NCBI GenBank assembly: GCA_907163375.1
Contig: CAJQUW010004462.1
Coordinates: 306,001 to 370,000 of the forward strand
DNA: 64,000 nt
Direction of reading: 5' to 3'
From: Prostheceraeus crozeri
Taxonomy: Eukaryota; Platyhelminthes; Polycladida; Euryleptidae
Shown here: in pieces, positions 63,781 through 64,000 of the stretch
Position numbering within the stretch: position 1 is the first letter of the stretch
Layout of the letters: each line of letters begins with the position of its first letter
Program-made: the position numbers and the translations under genes
The notes under the pieces: model-generated
Told to the model about the DNA's origin: nothing
Database searches by the model: none
Seen by the model: only the letters and a program-made list of their open reading frames with translations

Positions 63781-63828
63781 CGCATCATTTGAAGGAGAGG
63801 ACGAAATACAAGAAAGCGATGAATAAAA

Positions 63829-64000
63829 ATCAGTTATATAAATATAAACGGTTTGAATGATAATAAAGTCAATGATACTGATATGATCAAGGACATGGAT
63901 GCGGACATAATCTGTTTCTCTGAAACACATTTGAAGGAGGAAGATAATTTTCCCATAAATAAATAGATATTCAGGTCGACATACCATGGGAAGAAATCAT
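63829..64000 (+). pseudogene. LINE ORF2 start, AP-endonuclease
   Basis: Encodes ININGLNDNKVND...MDADIICFSETHLKEED, the first two blocks (N.NGL, ICFSETHL) of an APE-type LINE endonuclease that nicks target DNA. A TAG at 63964-63966 interrupts it, so this copy seems inactive. Cut by the window end. Confidence 0.7.

Larger units (their letters stand above)
62434..64000 (+). mobile_element. 5' part of a non-LTR retrotransposon (LINE)
   Basis: Reads away from the Polinton: ORF1-like frames (62569-63780), then the start of an ORF2 endonuclease (63829 to the window edge). The Polinton sits at or near its 5' end. It runs off the window, so clade and 3' end are unknown. Confidence 0.75.

Noticed and set aside
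1-64000. CRISPR arrays, bacterial operons, rRNA genes
   Set aside because: Nothing of the kind is present. The sequence is eukaryotic, with splice signals and eukaryotic transposons.

Overview
The window is AT-rich eukaryotic DNA, probably from a marine invertebrate. Short TAGGCCTA-type palindromes and many hAT, LINE and Penelope-like relics recall echinoderm or hemichordate genomes, but this is an inference and no diagnostic host gene fixes the species. Little of the window looks like ordinary host gene. The best case is a 619-codon open exon at 22.5-24.4 kb with a methyltransferase-like glycine motif, and a small two-exon candidate lies at 3.0-3.5 kb.

Layout. 0.36-1.06 kb: decayed PIF/Harbinger transposase. 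5.9-12.3 kb: a region bounded by a perfect 24-bp inverted repeat and filled with the motif CTGTCTCTGCACC. 12.4-13.0 kb: a foldback element with a nested cruciform inside a (TA)n tract. 13.8-21.4 kb: nested insertions, with an old hAT shell holding a truncated LINE and a younger, nearly full-length hAT (17161-21080). 24.7 kb: a 125-bp hAT MITE with a perfect 8-bp duplication. 26.4-28.1 kb: a Penelope-like fragment split by a 1.15-kb hAT with a perfect duplication. 29.9-31.4 kb: another hAT with a perfect duplication, inserted in one copy of an older local duplication. 34.3-62.4 kb: a Polinton/Maverick. 62.4-64.0 kb: the 5' part of a LINE running off the window.

The Polinton (34322-62427, 28.1 kb) has 6-bp target duplications (GTTGTC), termini AGTAGTAAG...CTTACTACT and inverted repeats of about 1.2-1.3 kb built of roughly 296-bp tandem units. 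It looks essentially whole and young: I see no break in its core genes. It encodes a protein-primed DNA polymerase B, chromodomain integrase, packaging ATPase, adenain-like protease, major capsid protein, two paralogous penton-like proteins and basic core proteins. It also encodes an exonuclease-like protein, RING-like proteins and, most strikingly, a TATA-binding-protein homologue.

Its genes fall into two promoter classes by eye. Arm genes and polymerase carry classical TATA boxes, several with splice-like leaders. Structural gene clusters instead carry an octamer-like ATGCAAA motif 30-40 bases before the start codon. Together with the TBP homologue and a pair of possibly PC4-like proteins, this suggests that the element carries its own transcription switch. 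The right arm also holds three 97%-identical copies of a 138-bp, hairpin-rich repeat placed between small minus-strand genes. I cannot explain it.
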